Positions 1-12,109 of a stretch of DNA of 64,000 nt are shown piece by piece. A model generated the notes under the pieces. That model had not been told where the DNA came from. It did not search any database and saw nothing but the letters and a program-made list of their open reading frames with translations. Location: contig JAIXMQ010000025.1 of NCBI GenBank assembly GCA_025716855.1, positions 310,001 through 374,000 on the forward strand. Direction: 5' to 3'. The position numbers and the translations under genes are program-made. Positions within the stretch are counted from its first letter, which is position 1. Every line of letters starts with the position of its first letter. This DNA is from Pilaira anomala (lineage: Eukaryota > Mucoromycota > Mucoromycetes > Mucorales > Mucoraceae).

Positions 1-7
1 TAGAACC

Positions 8-978
8 ATGTTACCAAGTTTGACATCCGTTCTTCCTCAAGCAAGAGCTTTTACTTTGACTACACCTCGTTTTGGTTGTGGCGAAGGTAAGTCTTAGTTT
101 AATCAGGAAAATAAGTCTTATTACTTATACTTATTTGAATATAGCTGATTCCGAACTTGTTCATCAGTTGGAAGAAGAAATGAAATTTGAAGAAGCTGAT
201 GTAAAGAATGAAGTACCTGCTTTTGTTCAAGAATTCTTGGAAAACAAATTATTTGAGGTAAAAAAAAAAAAAAAAAATAAAAAAATAATTTGATATTCAT
301 ATAAACTGGTGTTTGTATAGATTAAAGATGTTGTAGGTCATGATAAAGTGACTTTAACGCGTACATTTGGAAACGAAAAGTATGAAATAGTTTAATGCAA
401 AATAATTTAATAATTTGACGTATAAAAAAAAACAAATAATTAGGATTACTGTCATTTTTTCAATTTCGGATATCAATAATACAGTAGAAGAATTCACTGA
501 AGAAGAGGAAAAAGAAAAGGAAGCATTAGAAAAAGACATTATTGAAGATAAAAAAGAAGTAGAAGAGGAAATTAAAGAATTAAAACCAAAAAAGGAAGAG
601 GATGATGAAGAAGAAATTGAATCATTCCCAGTACGTGCTACTATCTTGGTAGAAAAAGAAGGAAAAGGAAGTTTGGTATTACATACAGTCGCTCAAGATG
701 GTTATTTACATATTGATGCGGTAAGGTATTTTAAAGAAGGAGAAGTAGCTACGGATGATATTACAGCTCATGATATTGGTGAACAAAGACAAGATCTTTA
801 TATGGGTCCAGTATTTGAAGAATTGGATGAAGACCTTCAAACAACATTTACCAAATATTTGGAAGAGCGTGGTATTGATACTGCATTAGCTAACTTTTTA
901 CCCGATTATGTTGATTATAAAGAGCAAAAGGAGTATGTAAACTGGTTAAAGGATGTAAATGAATTTATTTCTGCATAA
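8..978 (+). CDS. MAM33: Mitochondrial matrix acidic protein, MAM33/p32 (C1QBP) family
   Basis: Four exons (8-86, 145-257, 321-379, 444-978) join in phase to 261 codons. The N-terminus (MLPSLTSVLPQARAFTF) is basic and hydroxylated without acids, as expected of a mitochondrial presequence. A coiled, very acidic middle (Glu/Lys-rich, about residues 95-145) is followed by the conserved C-terminal p32 core, with segments like YMGPVFEELDEDLQ and a closing YVNWLKDVNEF, close in arrangement to yeast Mam33. The family forms doughnut-shaped trimers in the mitochondrial matrix and supports mitochondrial translation and oxidative phosphorylation (established for the family). Length is close to yeast Mam33. 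The ATG at 8 is only seven bases from the window edge, so an upstream exon cannot be excluded. The next gene begins 176 bases downstream on the same strand. Confidence 0.88.
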
Positions 979-1154
979 ATTATTTTATTTTTTACGCTTA
1001 AAAATTAAGCCGTTATTAAAATAAATTAACTCAAATAAAAAAACCTTTTTTGTGGTTCTATTTTTTTGTGGCTCTATTTTTTTTTTTTTCTTTTTTTTTT
1101 CGTTCCTTGTTAACAATATCTCTTTTTTAAAAAAGTAGTGAATGTCAATATATA

Positions 1155-2567
1155 ATGGAAACTGAATCGTCACTTGTGTCAAAAGAGAACATCTTGTTAG
1201 TGCTCAACTATTTTCTTATTGTTTGGTATTGTTTTATGGTCGCGTTAAGTTTATTTGGACAATATATTGGGTAAAGTAGGCAAAAATAATGATAATACAA
1301 TAGAAAATGATATTTATGCAAAAAAAAAAAAAAAAAAAAAAAAACATAGACAGTCAAGATATAGACAAAAACCTAAACCGAAATCATCCACATTATCATT
1401 CACAAAAGCAGAAGGTGTATCGATTATTAGACCCTTAAAAGGGGTAGATTTAGAATTAGAAGCAAACTTGCGGTCTTCATTTATTCAAAATTATCCAAAA
1501 TTTGAAATTATTTTTTCAGTGGCTTCACCAGAAGACCCAGCCATTATGATTGTAAATAGCTTGATGCAAGAGTTTCATCATGTTGATAGTAGATTGATTA
1601 TAGGTAATGAATGACTGTATCCCCCATGTGATAATGATTCTAAACATGATCATATGAAATAGGTGACCATCAAGTTGGAATTAACCCAAAGATTAATAAT
1701 ATGGTTGAATCTTATCGTACAGCTAAATATGATATTGTTTGGGTATTGGATTCAAATGTACATGTGGATAAAGATACATTAGGTCGTTCAGTTGATCAGT
1801 TAATGTTACCTGGTATCGGTTTAGTTCATCATTTACCTATTGCCGTACAACCCGCTACTTATTCTGCTGAAATTGAACAAATCTTTTTGGATACAAATCA
1901 TGCTAAAATGTATTTAGCTATTAATGGTGTTGGTATCGCTTCTTGTGTGATGGGGAAATCAAACTTATATCGTCGTTCGGACCTGGATAAAGTAGGTGGT
2001 TTAGAAAAGTTCGGTAAATATATGGCCGAAGATAATATTATTGGTGAAGCTTTGTGGCACCAAGGTCTTCGACATCGCATGAGTGCTGATACTGCTTGTC
2101 AAGCACTAGGCACAATATCTTTAAAAGGGTACTGTGCTCGTCGTGCAAGATGGGTTCGTCTTCGTAAATATATTGTCACGGCTGCTACACTTATTGAACC
2201 ATTTACTGAATCCGTAGTCTGTGGTCTCATGGGTGCCCTTGGTGCAAAAAACTTGTATCAAATCTCAATCCCTCTCTTCTTTACTGCTCATTGGACTTGG
2301 TGGTTTATCAATGATTGTCTACTCTATAGAACTCTCGTTTCTTCTTCCTCTTTACATACTTTAGATGCTCAAAAGCCTTTAAAGTTTTGGCATTTCTTGC
2401 GGGCTTGGCTCTCTAGAGAATTATTAGCTTTGCCTCTTTATTTATATGCTATGGCGGGTACCAAAATTTCATGGCGGGATCAAGAATATAGATGTATCTC
2501 TGATGGTACTGCCGTTGCTGTTTCTAAAGAGCTTGATACACAGCCTTTGTTAACTACTACTGCTTAA
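1155..2567 (+). CDS. UGCG: Ceramide glucosyltransferase (glucosylceramide synthase, GT21)
   Basis: Transfers glucose from UDP-glucose to ceramide at Golgi/ER membranes, making glucosylceramide. Exons 1155-1270, 1350-1603 and 1663-2567 join in phase to 424 residues. Exon 1 starts at METESSLVS and supplies the N-terminal membrane anchor (LNYFLIVWYCFMVALSLFG); the exon 1 intron contains a 24-base A run that otherwise looks like a poly-Lys tract. The body carries family landmarks: GVSIIRPLKGVD, LIIGDHQVGINPKINNM built across the second splice, the D2-type VLDSNVHVD, the D3-type AEDNI, the (R/Q)xxRW motif as RRARW, and a C-terminal hydrophobic region closing with TKISWRDQEYR. Glucosylceramide is a fungal membrane and hyphal-growth lipid (family knowledge). 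Function is confident; the exact first exon is inferred. Confidence 0.93.
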
Positions 2568-4382
2568 AATTATAATATTTTTATACTAATTTTTAATTTA
2601 TATCACTGCCTTCTCAATAAACCTTAATATAATTTTCTCATCAGGAAAACACAACCTTTTGTTTTTTTTTTCCTTCTGCGTTGTTCTCCGAATTTTAAAG
2701 AGGGCTTAGTAGTTAAAATCTTAATAGGTAGGATGTTGTTTCAAGCTTAGTAAAAAAAAAAAAATAACAACAAACATTCAGTGCACGTATAATTCTCTAC
2801 TATTTTACAATTTATCACACTATTTAGTTATAAAAGCAAATTTATTCTAGTCTGTCAAAAAGTTTTCCCGACAAATAATAAATGTAACCTGTTGCTATCA
2901 AGCTAAAGATTTTATTTTTCGTACTGGTTAATTAGTAAAACTGATGGGGTAAGTAGGTCCCGAGAAAACATGGGAATACCTGCAGTAAAAAAAAAAGAAA
3001 AGTGTACAAACGCCATGATAGGTGTTGTTAGAACATAACACTTATTTCTGTAAATCATTAAAGTGCTGAATACGACTCTACTCTATGGCGACTGTATACA
3101 TATATAAGAATAGGCTCGTCTTTCACTAGCAACCAAAATATCACTGTCAAAAAATAACTGCGACCCAGTTAACAATATAGTAAATGTTTTATTTCTGAAA
3201 TTTAGATTATAGCTGAAACACCTGTGTAAGTCACTATCAAATCCTTCCTTTGCGAAAATGCTGAAAATTCAACTAAATAGTGATTTGAAAAACTCGTACT
3301 ATAGTTTGAGCATTTTTCAATTTCAGAAAGAAAGAAAAAGAAGTTTGTTTATTCAAACTTTAAATAAATAAAATGTAATTCTACATATATTGTTAGTGTG
3401 CACTCATCCTTTTACGCCTATCAGCCCTAAGATTTCTTTTAAAAGCACGAAGAGCTACTTAATCGAACAGTCAAAAACTCTTTTTGAGTGGGAACAAGTT
3501 ATTCTGAAAGATTATCTGAATAAACTCATATTAAAGAGCATGAGAAAATCATAAGGCATAATTGTTCAGACATCATCATTTCTCTTTTTAGAAATGATTT
3601 TCGTGTTTTGAGTAACTTAAAAACAACCCACAAGAAAAAAAAGGGGTGGGGGAAGCATAAGTTATCTGGAGTAAAAAAAAAAATCTCGAATAATAACGAA
3701 CTCGCGTTAGTATAATGTTTTGTCATTACTACGTTTATGTTAATATTGAGATAGACCGGCCTCAATATTCTTTTTGGTCTTTTCCATACATGACGTATTA
3801 CTACTGGTGCATGTTACACGAGTTAAAATAACAATGCTAACATTAAACCTGTAACTAATTAGATAAAGTCGTATATTCGCTAAATTATAAAAAAAAAAAA
3901 TAAGGCCATAATACTAAAGTATAGATACTAACGAATAAGCAGTACTCATCATAATAGATACAATTCGTGTTTGCTTTTATAATACAAATTCAACATACTA
4001 TATCCGTTTTTTTTTTCAACCCAAAAAAAAAAAAAAATCCCAGCATTTGTGGCCAACTGGTTTATGTATCGGGGCTTATTGTCAGAGATCGCTTCTCTTG
4101 GCACAGATATTTATACTAAATGAGCAGAAATTATCTAAATTTGTATATTTCCGGAGCGAAAAAAAAAAGAGATGGTCTTCCCACGAACGCGAAATAATAA
4201 GATTATTTCACACAAAAAGAGAAAAAAAATATATATCAAAGAAGTCGTAATTTTTTTTTTTTTAAAAAAAAAAAAAAAGGAATTTATTTATCACAAAAGG
4301 TATCGATAAAACTTATGTGTTTTTGGTAATATAGAACATTTTTACAGTAAGAGCATTAAAAAAAACCCCCTATTGAGGGAAT
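2568..4382. other. Gene-free AT-rich intergenic stretch
   Basis: About 1.8 kb between the glucosyltransferase stop and the C2 gene. Only short, low-complexity open frames occur. It contains several A and T runs, and a T13-A14 palindrome at 4251-4277 close to the 3' end of the C2 gene. I see no RNA gene or coding exon. Confidence 0.6.
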
Positions 4383-4784
4383 TTAAAGAGGAGAGAATTG
4401 AACAGAGAAGTGGACTTCACCGTGGCTGGAAAGACCCAACTTGGCAGGGAGCTTGGCCCAAGTATCAATAGGTTGACCCTTGAAGGCTTCAGCAATATCC
4501 AACTTACCCTCACCAATCTTGTCAGTACCGACGGTATCCTTATCAATGACCTTGAAGTGGATACGATGTTCAGAGCTACCTTCGGGGATGTTGAAAGTGA
4601 AAGTTTCATTGAAAACGGGGTTTTCGGTATCCTTGATAGTAGAGGTACGTTGCTTGTATTCTTCATCTAACCAGAGTTCAACATAGGGGTCGTTGTGACC
4701 ACCGAGATCTTCCTTGTGGAGGTTACGGGCTTCGATAACAGTAACAGTGAGAGTACCTTGGGGAGCAGAGTGAGAAGAGAACAT
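4383..4784 (-). CDS. Small single-domain C2 protein
   Basis: Single-exon gene for a 133-residue protein that is essentially one C2 domain. The opening TLTVTVIEARNLHKED, then GGHNDPYVELWLD, NPVFNETFTFNI and HFKVIDKD are classic C2 strands and calcium-loop segments; Asp residues in NDPY and in the VIDKD loop are in the usual calcium-ligand positions. Such small stand-alone C2 proteins are common in Mucoromycota and other fungi and are expected to bind phospholipids in a calcium-dependent way, but no specific role is known to me. The start ATG at 4784 is the only in-frame choice before the domain and lies about 75 bases downstream of a good TATA box. It is isolated: no gene within 1.8 kb on either side. 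Confidence 0.85.
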   Translation of the reverse strand: MFSSHSAPQGTLTVTVIEARNLHKEDLGGHNDPYVELWLDEEYKQRTSTIKDTENPVFNETFTFNIPEGSSEHRIHFKVIDKDTVGTDKIGEGKLDIAEAFKGQPIDTWAKLPAKLGLSSHGEVHFSVQFSPL

Positions 4785-4857
4785 GTTTGATATATAAAAT
4801 TAATTAATTTGAATTAAATAAATAAAAAAAAAGTAATTTGAAGAGAAAAAACGCGAA

Positions 4858-4867
4858 CCTTTATATA
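4858..4867 (-). promoter_or_regulatory. TATA box of the C2 gene
   Basis: On the minus strand this reads TATATAAAGG, 74-83 bases upstream of the C2 start codon, followed by an A-rich leader. A strong consensus TATA box suggests a highly or conditionally expressed gene (inference). Confidence 0.55.
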
Positions 4868-7158
4868 CTATTTTGCTTGCATAAAAAAAAATACTCTTTG
4901 ACATCACACCTTTTCTAAATAGAGTGGATTGGCCGATTAGGTGACTCTAACTAAAATTATTATTATTTTTTTGATTGACCGCCTTTTTTTTTTTTTTTTT
5001 TTAGTTCATGTTCATCATGACGTTTTCCTTCACCTTTGCGTATTTACTTTATTATTTACTAAAAGAAGTTTCCTGTTTTTTAAATGAAAAAAGTGAAATA
5101 ATTGAGAAATATCAACAAAGGAAAGGTAATAATAGAAGTTTATTACATCATAATTACTTTAATGTTTTCTCTTTTATGTATCTATTTCGTTCTGAAAAAA
5201 AGAAAATGCATTCATGAGGTAGTTACAATCTATTTTCTCTACGTGTCCAATTATACAAAAAGTAATAAGAAAATGCTTGCTTCAAGCAAAATGTGAGTGG
5301 GAAAATAAAAAAAGATCATGTTTTTTTTTTGCATCAGTGTAACAGTTTATCACGTCAGTAGTAATAATAGTTTCGTGTTGAAACGCAGTTCAGGTCATTA
5401 TTTAAAGTATACAATATTATGGCTAAAACTTGTTTGCAACACGTAAAAAAAAAAAAAAAAAAAAAAAACCAATGTTTCAAAAGAAAAAACCCTCCCTCCC
5501 CTTCGCTTTGCATAACATGTCAGTGTACATTTTGTTTACTATAAATATAATTCTTTGCTTTAATTCTTTGGGGTTAGATAAGGGTAAAATATTATTTATT
5601 TTCAATATGTAATACAAAAAAAAAAGCAGCACGGGTAACTTAAAGATGTGAAAATGTAAAAATAAAGGATATGAGAGGATAATAATCTGGTCGTGGCGTA
5701 TAAATAAAAGCTTTTTATGATATATATGTAAATAATAAACAACGCGTTCTTCCATTTCGTTAGAACTGTTTTAGTAAGTATAGTTACAGAAAGTTTTAGA
5801 AAAAAAAAACTTGGTAACTCTACTACAGTAAGAAATGACACTACGTATTAAAAAAAAAAAAAAAAAAGCTTGGCGAAAAATATCTAATTGTGTTACTTCT
5901 CTAAAGCGTTGTTTTTAGTCTCTCCCTCTTCTCTTTAAAATATAGTATATAGCGGAACTTCCCTTTTATTTTAACGCGACATAAAGTAATACTATTTCGG
6001 TATCTTCACTTAAAAAAGTATACAACTTACAAAAATAAATTTTGTCAATTTATTTTAGTAGAATGACTAACTAAATCTATTTTATAATAAGTGCCTTTAA
6101 TAGTGTACAACAGAGAATGATCTTGCTTATGAATAGACGACTCTATTCACTTAATTTTCTCTGTTAGATTATTTATACGCATCGTTTTAAAAAATACACA
6201 ACGCCATTTTATATTATAGTGTAATATGTGTTGGTATAATATCAAATCAAATCGTGTCCCTGTTTTATGTCATACCTGAAATCAAAAGCAAATAATGCAG
6301 TAAAAAAAAAAAAGGAACTTGGTAGTAGTGCCATACATAGTTAATGTAGAAAGTCTTGGCTGGTGGAGTAAAGTTTGTTTTTGGTAAAGCCTCGAATGTT
6401 GGCTGAGCTTAATTACATAGAAAGTCCTTTTTACCAATGGTTTCTGCATGACGGTAAATATACAAAATTTTAAATCAATGACTTTGAAAGTTATTAACAA
6501 TGTGTCGTACGAGTTTTTTCTACTACATTGTCAAAATAAATTCGAAATGATAATTAATCAAAATAAACATAGTGAATAATACGAAATCTCTTGATGATAG
6601 GATAAATATTCCTTTATTACTTGACAAAAAAAAATTTTTTTTTTCTTCGTATAACTAAAGATGTTCCTTAAAATTATAAACTTTTTTTCTTTGACACTTT
6701 TTTTTTTTTTAAAAAAAAAAAATTCGAGGTGCAGCAATATCACAGGGCTACTTGCCAATTTTTAAATACGAATATGAAGCATAACTTTTCCATTAAATTC
6801 TACTGTTTTATTTTTACTGAGTTGACATAATTAGATTGTCATGATAATACAATTTTCATATTTGTATATTATGTATAAAAAAAAAGGGGACTTTTTATTA
6901 TCCTGTTTTTAAATATTACGTTTCTCGTGCTAACATAATAATTTTAAATCAGCACTAATTATATATGAAATAAGTGAAAAATAAAAGCAAGTCATTGATT
7001 AGGATAAAAGCATAAACTTATATCTATAGGTTATAGGTTTAAATAGTAGATGATTAGATTATCAAACAAAACTTTGAGACAATGAGATTCTGTTGACAAT
7101 GCGGATGTTCTATGTAGATTTCGTACTGTAAAGCTGATTGTGGGTCTAAAAATCTACA

Positions 7159-7174
7159 ACTACTACTACTACTA

Positions 7175-7243
<69 letters not shown>
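7159..7243. repeat. ACT microsatellite followed by a 67-base A run
   Basis: About six copies of ACT/CTA (7159-7176) run into an uninterrupted A tract at 7177-7243, then a degenerate CTGCTACTGACTACTG. It is the longest homopolymer in the window. It could be a retroposon poly-A tail, slippage-expanded repeat, or partly an assembly artefact. Confidence 0.85.
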
Positions 7244-7245
<2 letters not shown>

Positions 7246-8036
7246 GCTACTGACTACTGCGATCAAAAATCAAGATTAGGAGCCCAAAAGTTTTTTTCGT
7301 TAAAACTATTCAGTTTTTTGCTCCAGTTACTACTAAACTTTTTTTTTTTCGCACAGGATATACCTTCGGTAACATATGAACCGCTAAATACGGTTTTATT
7401 ATGTTTTTTTTTTCTGCTGGCAGAATTTTGTGTAAAAGCTTGCATGAATTTTGGCTTTATAGTCTAAAAAAGAGAGCTTTGAAATGTTAGAGTTTTTTTT
7501 TTTTTTGAGAGTTAAGGATAAATATTGTGTCGATGGTGCGAGAATAGAGATTAATGGTTCCATCATCGCATTCAAAGTAACAATCACATGATTAAGAGAT
7601 ATTATACATATACATATATATATATATATTTTATGATTTGGTAAAGTATATGAGCAAATGTTGTTAAAACTCTTGAGCCATTTGAGTATAAATGCTAAAA
7701 TATTAAGAGATGACAGAACTGCGCCCAAAAAATGAACAAATTTGTTATCTATTTTTTTTGTTTGTTGTTGTCAAATAATATAGACTTTTTTTGAAGGCAC
7801 ATGGACTCTCTTTGTAATTTTAAGGGTTACTAAGTTACTCAATATCGAATGGCTGAATTGACTCAGGTTGCTGAGGTGTTTTTTTTAAAAAAAAAAAGGT
7901 TTTTAAAGCTTGAAAAAGTGTAATTCGTTATACTGTTCCGAGATATATTATATTGTTATCACAAAATAAAAGACAGAGCATCCTAAAGCAGATAATTGAC
8001 ACGTCCTGCTTTTCTATGGGTTAAGCCTATACAAAA

Positions 8037-8077
8037 TCTCTCTCTCTCTCTCAAAAAAAAAAAAAAAAAAAAAAAAA
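8037..8077. repeat. (TC)8 plus A25 compound microsatellite
   Basis: A TC dinucleotide array at 8037-8052 is joined directly to 25 consecutive A residues (8053-8077). A simple sequence repeat in non-coding DNA. Confidence 0.85.
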
Positions 8078-9997
8078 CTTATCAGAAGACCCGAAAAATT
8101 AGCCCGATTCACTCGACACACAAAGCGGCTTTAATTGCCTCCTCATCACAACACTCTAATGATCACAGTCCTGTTACATTTTGATAAACAAATGCTGTAA
8201 AAAAAAAAAAGGTTTAATTACAGAGAGGTATTATTTTTAGTTTTACAATGTACAACAGACGCATTTAAAGAAGATTAATTAGTGTACATAAGATAAAACT
8301 GTTTACTCTAGCTGTTTAATAGCTAGCACCGCATGGATTAATTGTGAACCATAATATATAGCACGAGCCAGGACCTTTCTCTCTCTCTCAGGACGGTAAG
8401 TTCAGAGTTTTTTTTTTTTTTTTTTTTTTTTTTGTAGTACCGACCGGTAATTGTTTGTTTAGAGGGTCCTAACCTATACCAAAATAAAATCGCAAAAACA
8501 ACGAACTTATCAAGAAAATCAGGGTCTGCAAAAAGGAACAAGACCTTTGGCATTTTTATGGTTTTCAAGTTGATAAAATGTTAGATATTCACACAAATGG
8601 CAAGGCGTAAAATATTATCGATTAAATAATTTAAAAATGTTTGTTATATAAAACTATTTTTAACAACTTTTACCTTTCCTTCTTCCGAGTATTGTCCGTG
8701 AATTCCGCATAAAATTTATGTAAACAAACCCCTCTCTCCCTCCCCCCAAAAAAAAATTAAAACATAACGGTGATGAAGAAGCTTATCTTTTTTTTTTTTA
8801 CAAACTATCATAATAACAACAAAGAAATCAGTTATGCATAATTTTTGTCTTCAAAAACTTTATTATTATTTACTCTCAGGGGAAATATTATTATGCCAAA
8901 ATAACATTAAGGTGTTTGAATTATATTATTTAACATTAGTGTTTCAATAACTCTCTCTCTCTCGTTTTGCTTAGTTGATAAATTATGAAATCAATTGTGT
9001 CAAGTACGATAACATGAAGAGAGGTAATAATATAATCGCTCGCTCACTTTAGATTTTGCGAGAAAGCAAAATATTTGGATTATCACAAAGCTTGATGGAG
9101 ATGTTAAATGCAGAATGGGTACCTGACTCTCTTCTAGACTTATTCCTTATTTGACTTGTGGTGACTGCCCGTTTTCATGTATTAATCAAGTTACCCCAGT
9201 CTTGCACCACCGTTTTATTTGGAATTAAATTGTATCACAAAACGAGTTTTTTCTTCCCCTTCCCACCTCCCTCGTTAATCATGTCGTAATTCAAGTTTTT
9301 TTTTTATTATTTAATTGTATTTCCTTAATTGTATTTTCCCATGAGTCTGTAAAATGAGGCAAAAAATATAATTGCTCAGAAGAAGAAGAGTGCGTGTAAA
9401 AAAAAAGATTTATCAGATTTTTTTTTTTTTTTTCTGGTTGACACTGACTTCTAAATTAAAAATTTCGTCATTTAAGTTATAGTACTACGTAATTTTTCTC
9501 AGTCTTTTTGTAAGATCCAGATACTTTCTTTTTTCCTCATAATTGAAAAAAAAGTATTACGCATAAAAGTATATTGAGGCAATTTTATTACATGATTTTA
9601 TTTTATTTTTAAAATAGAAGGGAGTGTTTATTTTTTTTGAGTCCTTTATTTTTTTTTTTTTTTTTAATGACTAAATCGGATTCCTAATTTATTATGACGC
9701 AAAGTCTTGTATGTGCTAGCCAATCAATGAGTTGTGCTATGTAAATGATACGAACAAGAGAGGTCTCGATTCCCTCTTTCTCAAAAAAAGTGACACCCTA
9801 AAAAAAGAAACTGGGGTTAACTTTATATGATCGACAATACATTTTAAAACATATAAAAAGAGGTTGGTATTCCCCTCCAAAGTCTTTTTTTTTTTTTTTT
9901 TGAAATTTTTTTTGAATTTTTTTTTTTTTTTCAACATTTGGATGCTTATTTCATAATAACATTTTACATTTATATATTATTTTATACAAAAACAAAA

Positions 9998-10477
9998 ATG
10001 ATGTGCGATACAAATTGGTGTACTTTCTGCGATAATGCTATTAGTCCTTACTCCGATTCACTCTATTGTTCTGAAGATTGCCTTAGACAAGACGCTTTAA
10101 TGCATCATCCTATGCTTGGATATGATTACGCTGACCTTAAAGGATTTCCTCATCATTATAATCAACACCAACAAAATAAAGAAGAAACAACTATGATGCC
10201 ATCACTCGTTAGAAGAAGAAAGTCATCTATTCCTACCATGTTGAATAATTTATCAACTTCTTCATCTGCTACCAGCAGCAACGAATACTTTTCTCAGTTA
10301 CAAAAGATACCCTCTCTTTCTCCTTCATTGTCCTCATCTGTTTCATCTTACAGCTCTGCCTCAAATAATGATAACCTCAAAGATGCTCCTTCTATCACTT
10401 ACTGTCAGCCAAAGCCACGTAGAATATCTACTGTTCCTTTTATGGAACAATTAAATCAAGCATTACTTTGCACATAA
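9998..10477 (+). CDS. Ecl1-family (life-span regulatory factor-like) small zinc protein
   Basis: Single exon, 159 residues from MMCDTNW. The N-terminus holds a compact Cys set, CDTNWCTFC followed about 15 residues later by LYCSEDCLRQD, the pattern of the Ecl1 family (fission yeast Ecl1/Ecl2/Ecl3, extenders of chronological life span). Downstream is a Ser-rich, disordered region with basic patches (VRRRKSSIP, PKPRRISTVPF) that resemble phosphorylation sites. The family binds zinc and responds to sulfur, zinc or nutrient limitation in fission yeast (known); the role here is inferred. An earlier in-frame ATG at 9938 would add a hydrophobic stretch (FIITFYIYILFY) that does not suit the family, so I prefer 9998 or the adjacent ATG at 10001. 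No close neighbours. Confidence 0.75.
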   Translation: MMCDTNWCTFCDNAISPYSDSLYCSEDCLRQDALMHHPMLGYDYADLKGFPHHYNQHQQNKEETTMMPSLVRRRKSSIPTMLNNLSTSSSATSSNEYFSQLQKIPSLSPSLSSSVSSYSSASNNDNLKDAPSITYCQPKPRRISTVPFMEQLNQALLCT

Positions 10478-11618
10478 CTAATTTCACAATAATAATAACT
10501 CCCTTTATATAGTAAACCTTTCATCTTTTTTCTTTTTTCTTTTTTTTTTGCATTTCCCTTTCCAATTTTTTTGTACATAAAAACATCTAAAATATATCAT
10601 TTCTTTTTTTTTTTTTCTCTCTACTCTCATTCAATGTCGCATATTTTATAATTTATTTTCAATGTTTGTTAATGGTCCCATACAATGGACCTTTTTTTTT
10701 TCCCCAAAAAGAGAAAAATTTCCTGGGCACTCATCAAGGTCTTTTTTTTTTTGAGCTCACTACCAGTTATCTATGATGACGTTTCTGTAAGAATATTTCA
10801 TCATCATGAGATACCTATTTCTTTATGCAGGTTTAATTGAGCCAACCCTAATATTTACTTTTTTAAGTAACGCGCTTATAGAAAGGTGTCGAAAGGTTTT
10901 TTTTTTTTTTTTATCTATTTTAGCACAGAAAAGCTATCGTTCTTTTTATTTTTTTCACCACGTCGTAAATCGACGATCTAACAACTCTTTTTTATTGTAA
11001 TAGACGTAATATGCACGTTTTGAACCAGTTAAAAAATAGCATATATCGTCCCAATTCCTTTATAAAATATTTAAATGTCAGCATTTTTTAAAATTTACCA
11101 TTTTTCCGTGAACGCACTAGCCACCTTGACATATCTCATATGTGCTACCCCATATTTTTGTTGCCAAAAGTCAAAGTTATAATATTTTATTTTCTAATAT
11201 GGAATCTCTCTTTTACTTTTTATAGTAGCAGAATAGGTATTGTAACTATTACAAAAATCGGTTTGGAATACAAAAAGATAGTAGGTAATAATTGAGAGTA
11301 AGAGTATTTTGCTTCTATATGTACAATTTGCAACGTTTTTGTTTATATATAGCATTTCTACTGTAGCAAATATATAACTATTGTTTTCTTATTATAAAAT
11401 AATACAAATCTACCTAGCTCAAAAAAAAAACACTTACAAATAATAGTAAGTAGAGAGCTACATACCTGGATAGTAAAGGGTCACTTTCAATTATTTGTAA
11501 TTTTATTCTAGAAGCCTAAGCAAAAAAAAAAAAAAAGAAACACATTTTTATAGTTGATCCTTCTTTTTAGCAGTGTATTTTGAACTCTTTCTTTTTTTTT
11601 TCTGGTTATTTTTATATG

Positions 11619-11642
11619 ATATATATATATATATATATATAT
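11619..11642. repeat. (AT)12 microsatellite
   Basis: Twelve uninterrupted AT units in intergenic DNA. Confidence 0.85.
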
Positions 11643-12083
11643 TCTCATGATTATGTATACATATATTAGATCGGACTCAACACTTTTTGAAAGGGTCAAG
11701 TTGTTAGTTCAGAGACAAACTTTCTATTCTTATTATTATTATTTTACTGTCTGACAGAAAAATTGGTACTTTTTTTTTTTTTTGCAGACAATTAGAGAAA
11801 GATATAAAGGAGAAAAGGAGAGAGAGGAAGAGTTGAGGAGAGTGTATAGTTTGACCAAGAGGAGAGAAGATGAATGGAGGATTGATAATAGGGGGAAAAT
11901 TGAACTAGCTATTGACATGAACCTAAGCATATGTATTTTTTCGTATAGTTTTCTCTATGTCTATACTTTTCTTCTTGCTCTCCTTATATATATATATATA
12001 TTTTTTTTTTTTATTACCGCATTAAAAAAATACTTTTTCTCCATGCTATTGCCTTCAAGCAGTATTTTTTACTATGGTAGTTT

Positions 12084-12109
12084 TCTCTCTCTCTCTCTCT
12101 CTCTCTCTC
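12084..12109. repeat. (TC)13 microsatellite
   Basis: Thirteen uninterrupted TC units in intergenic DNA. Confidence 0.85.

Larger units (their letters stand above)
4785..9997. other. 5.2-kb gene-poor AT-rich region
   Basis: No coding region that I can support. Open frames here are short, rich in Lys/Phe runs from homopolymers, and lack family resemblance. The stretch is studded with A or T tracts of 8-25 bases, T(n)A(n) palindromes (6698-6722, 7879-7897), a 67-base A run beside an ACT microsatellite, and a TC/A compound repeat near 8037. No transposase, reverse transcriptase or terminal repeats were recognised. A non-coding RNA or regulatory function cannot be excluded from sequence alone. 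Confidence 0.55.

Noticed and set aside
1255..1349. Apparent Lys-rich N-terminus of the ceramide glucosyltransferase
   Set aside because: This is intron sequence with an A24 run; splicing 1270 to 1350 restores phase and joins the membrane anchor to the enzyme body.
4398..4686. Plus-strand open frames over the C2 gene
   Set aside because: Shadows of the minus-strand C2 coding sequence, which has clear domain motifs.
5008..5217. 69-codon frame MFIMTFSFTFAYLLYYLLKE
   Set aside because: Chance open frame in AT-rich DNA; Phe/Tyr/Leu/Lys bias only, no start context or homologue known to me.
7054..7266. Minus-strand 70-codon frame with a Phe run
   Set aside because: It is the translation of the 67-base A tract and its ACT flank; no coding signal.
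9938..9997. Upstream ATG of the Ecl1-like gene
   Set aside because: Would add a hydrophobic stretch foreign to the family; the ATG at 9998 or 10001 fits better.
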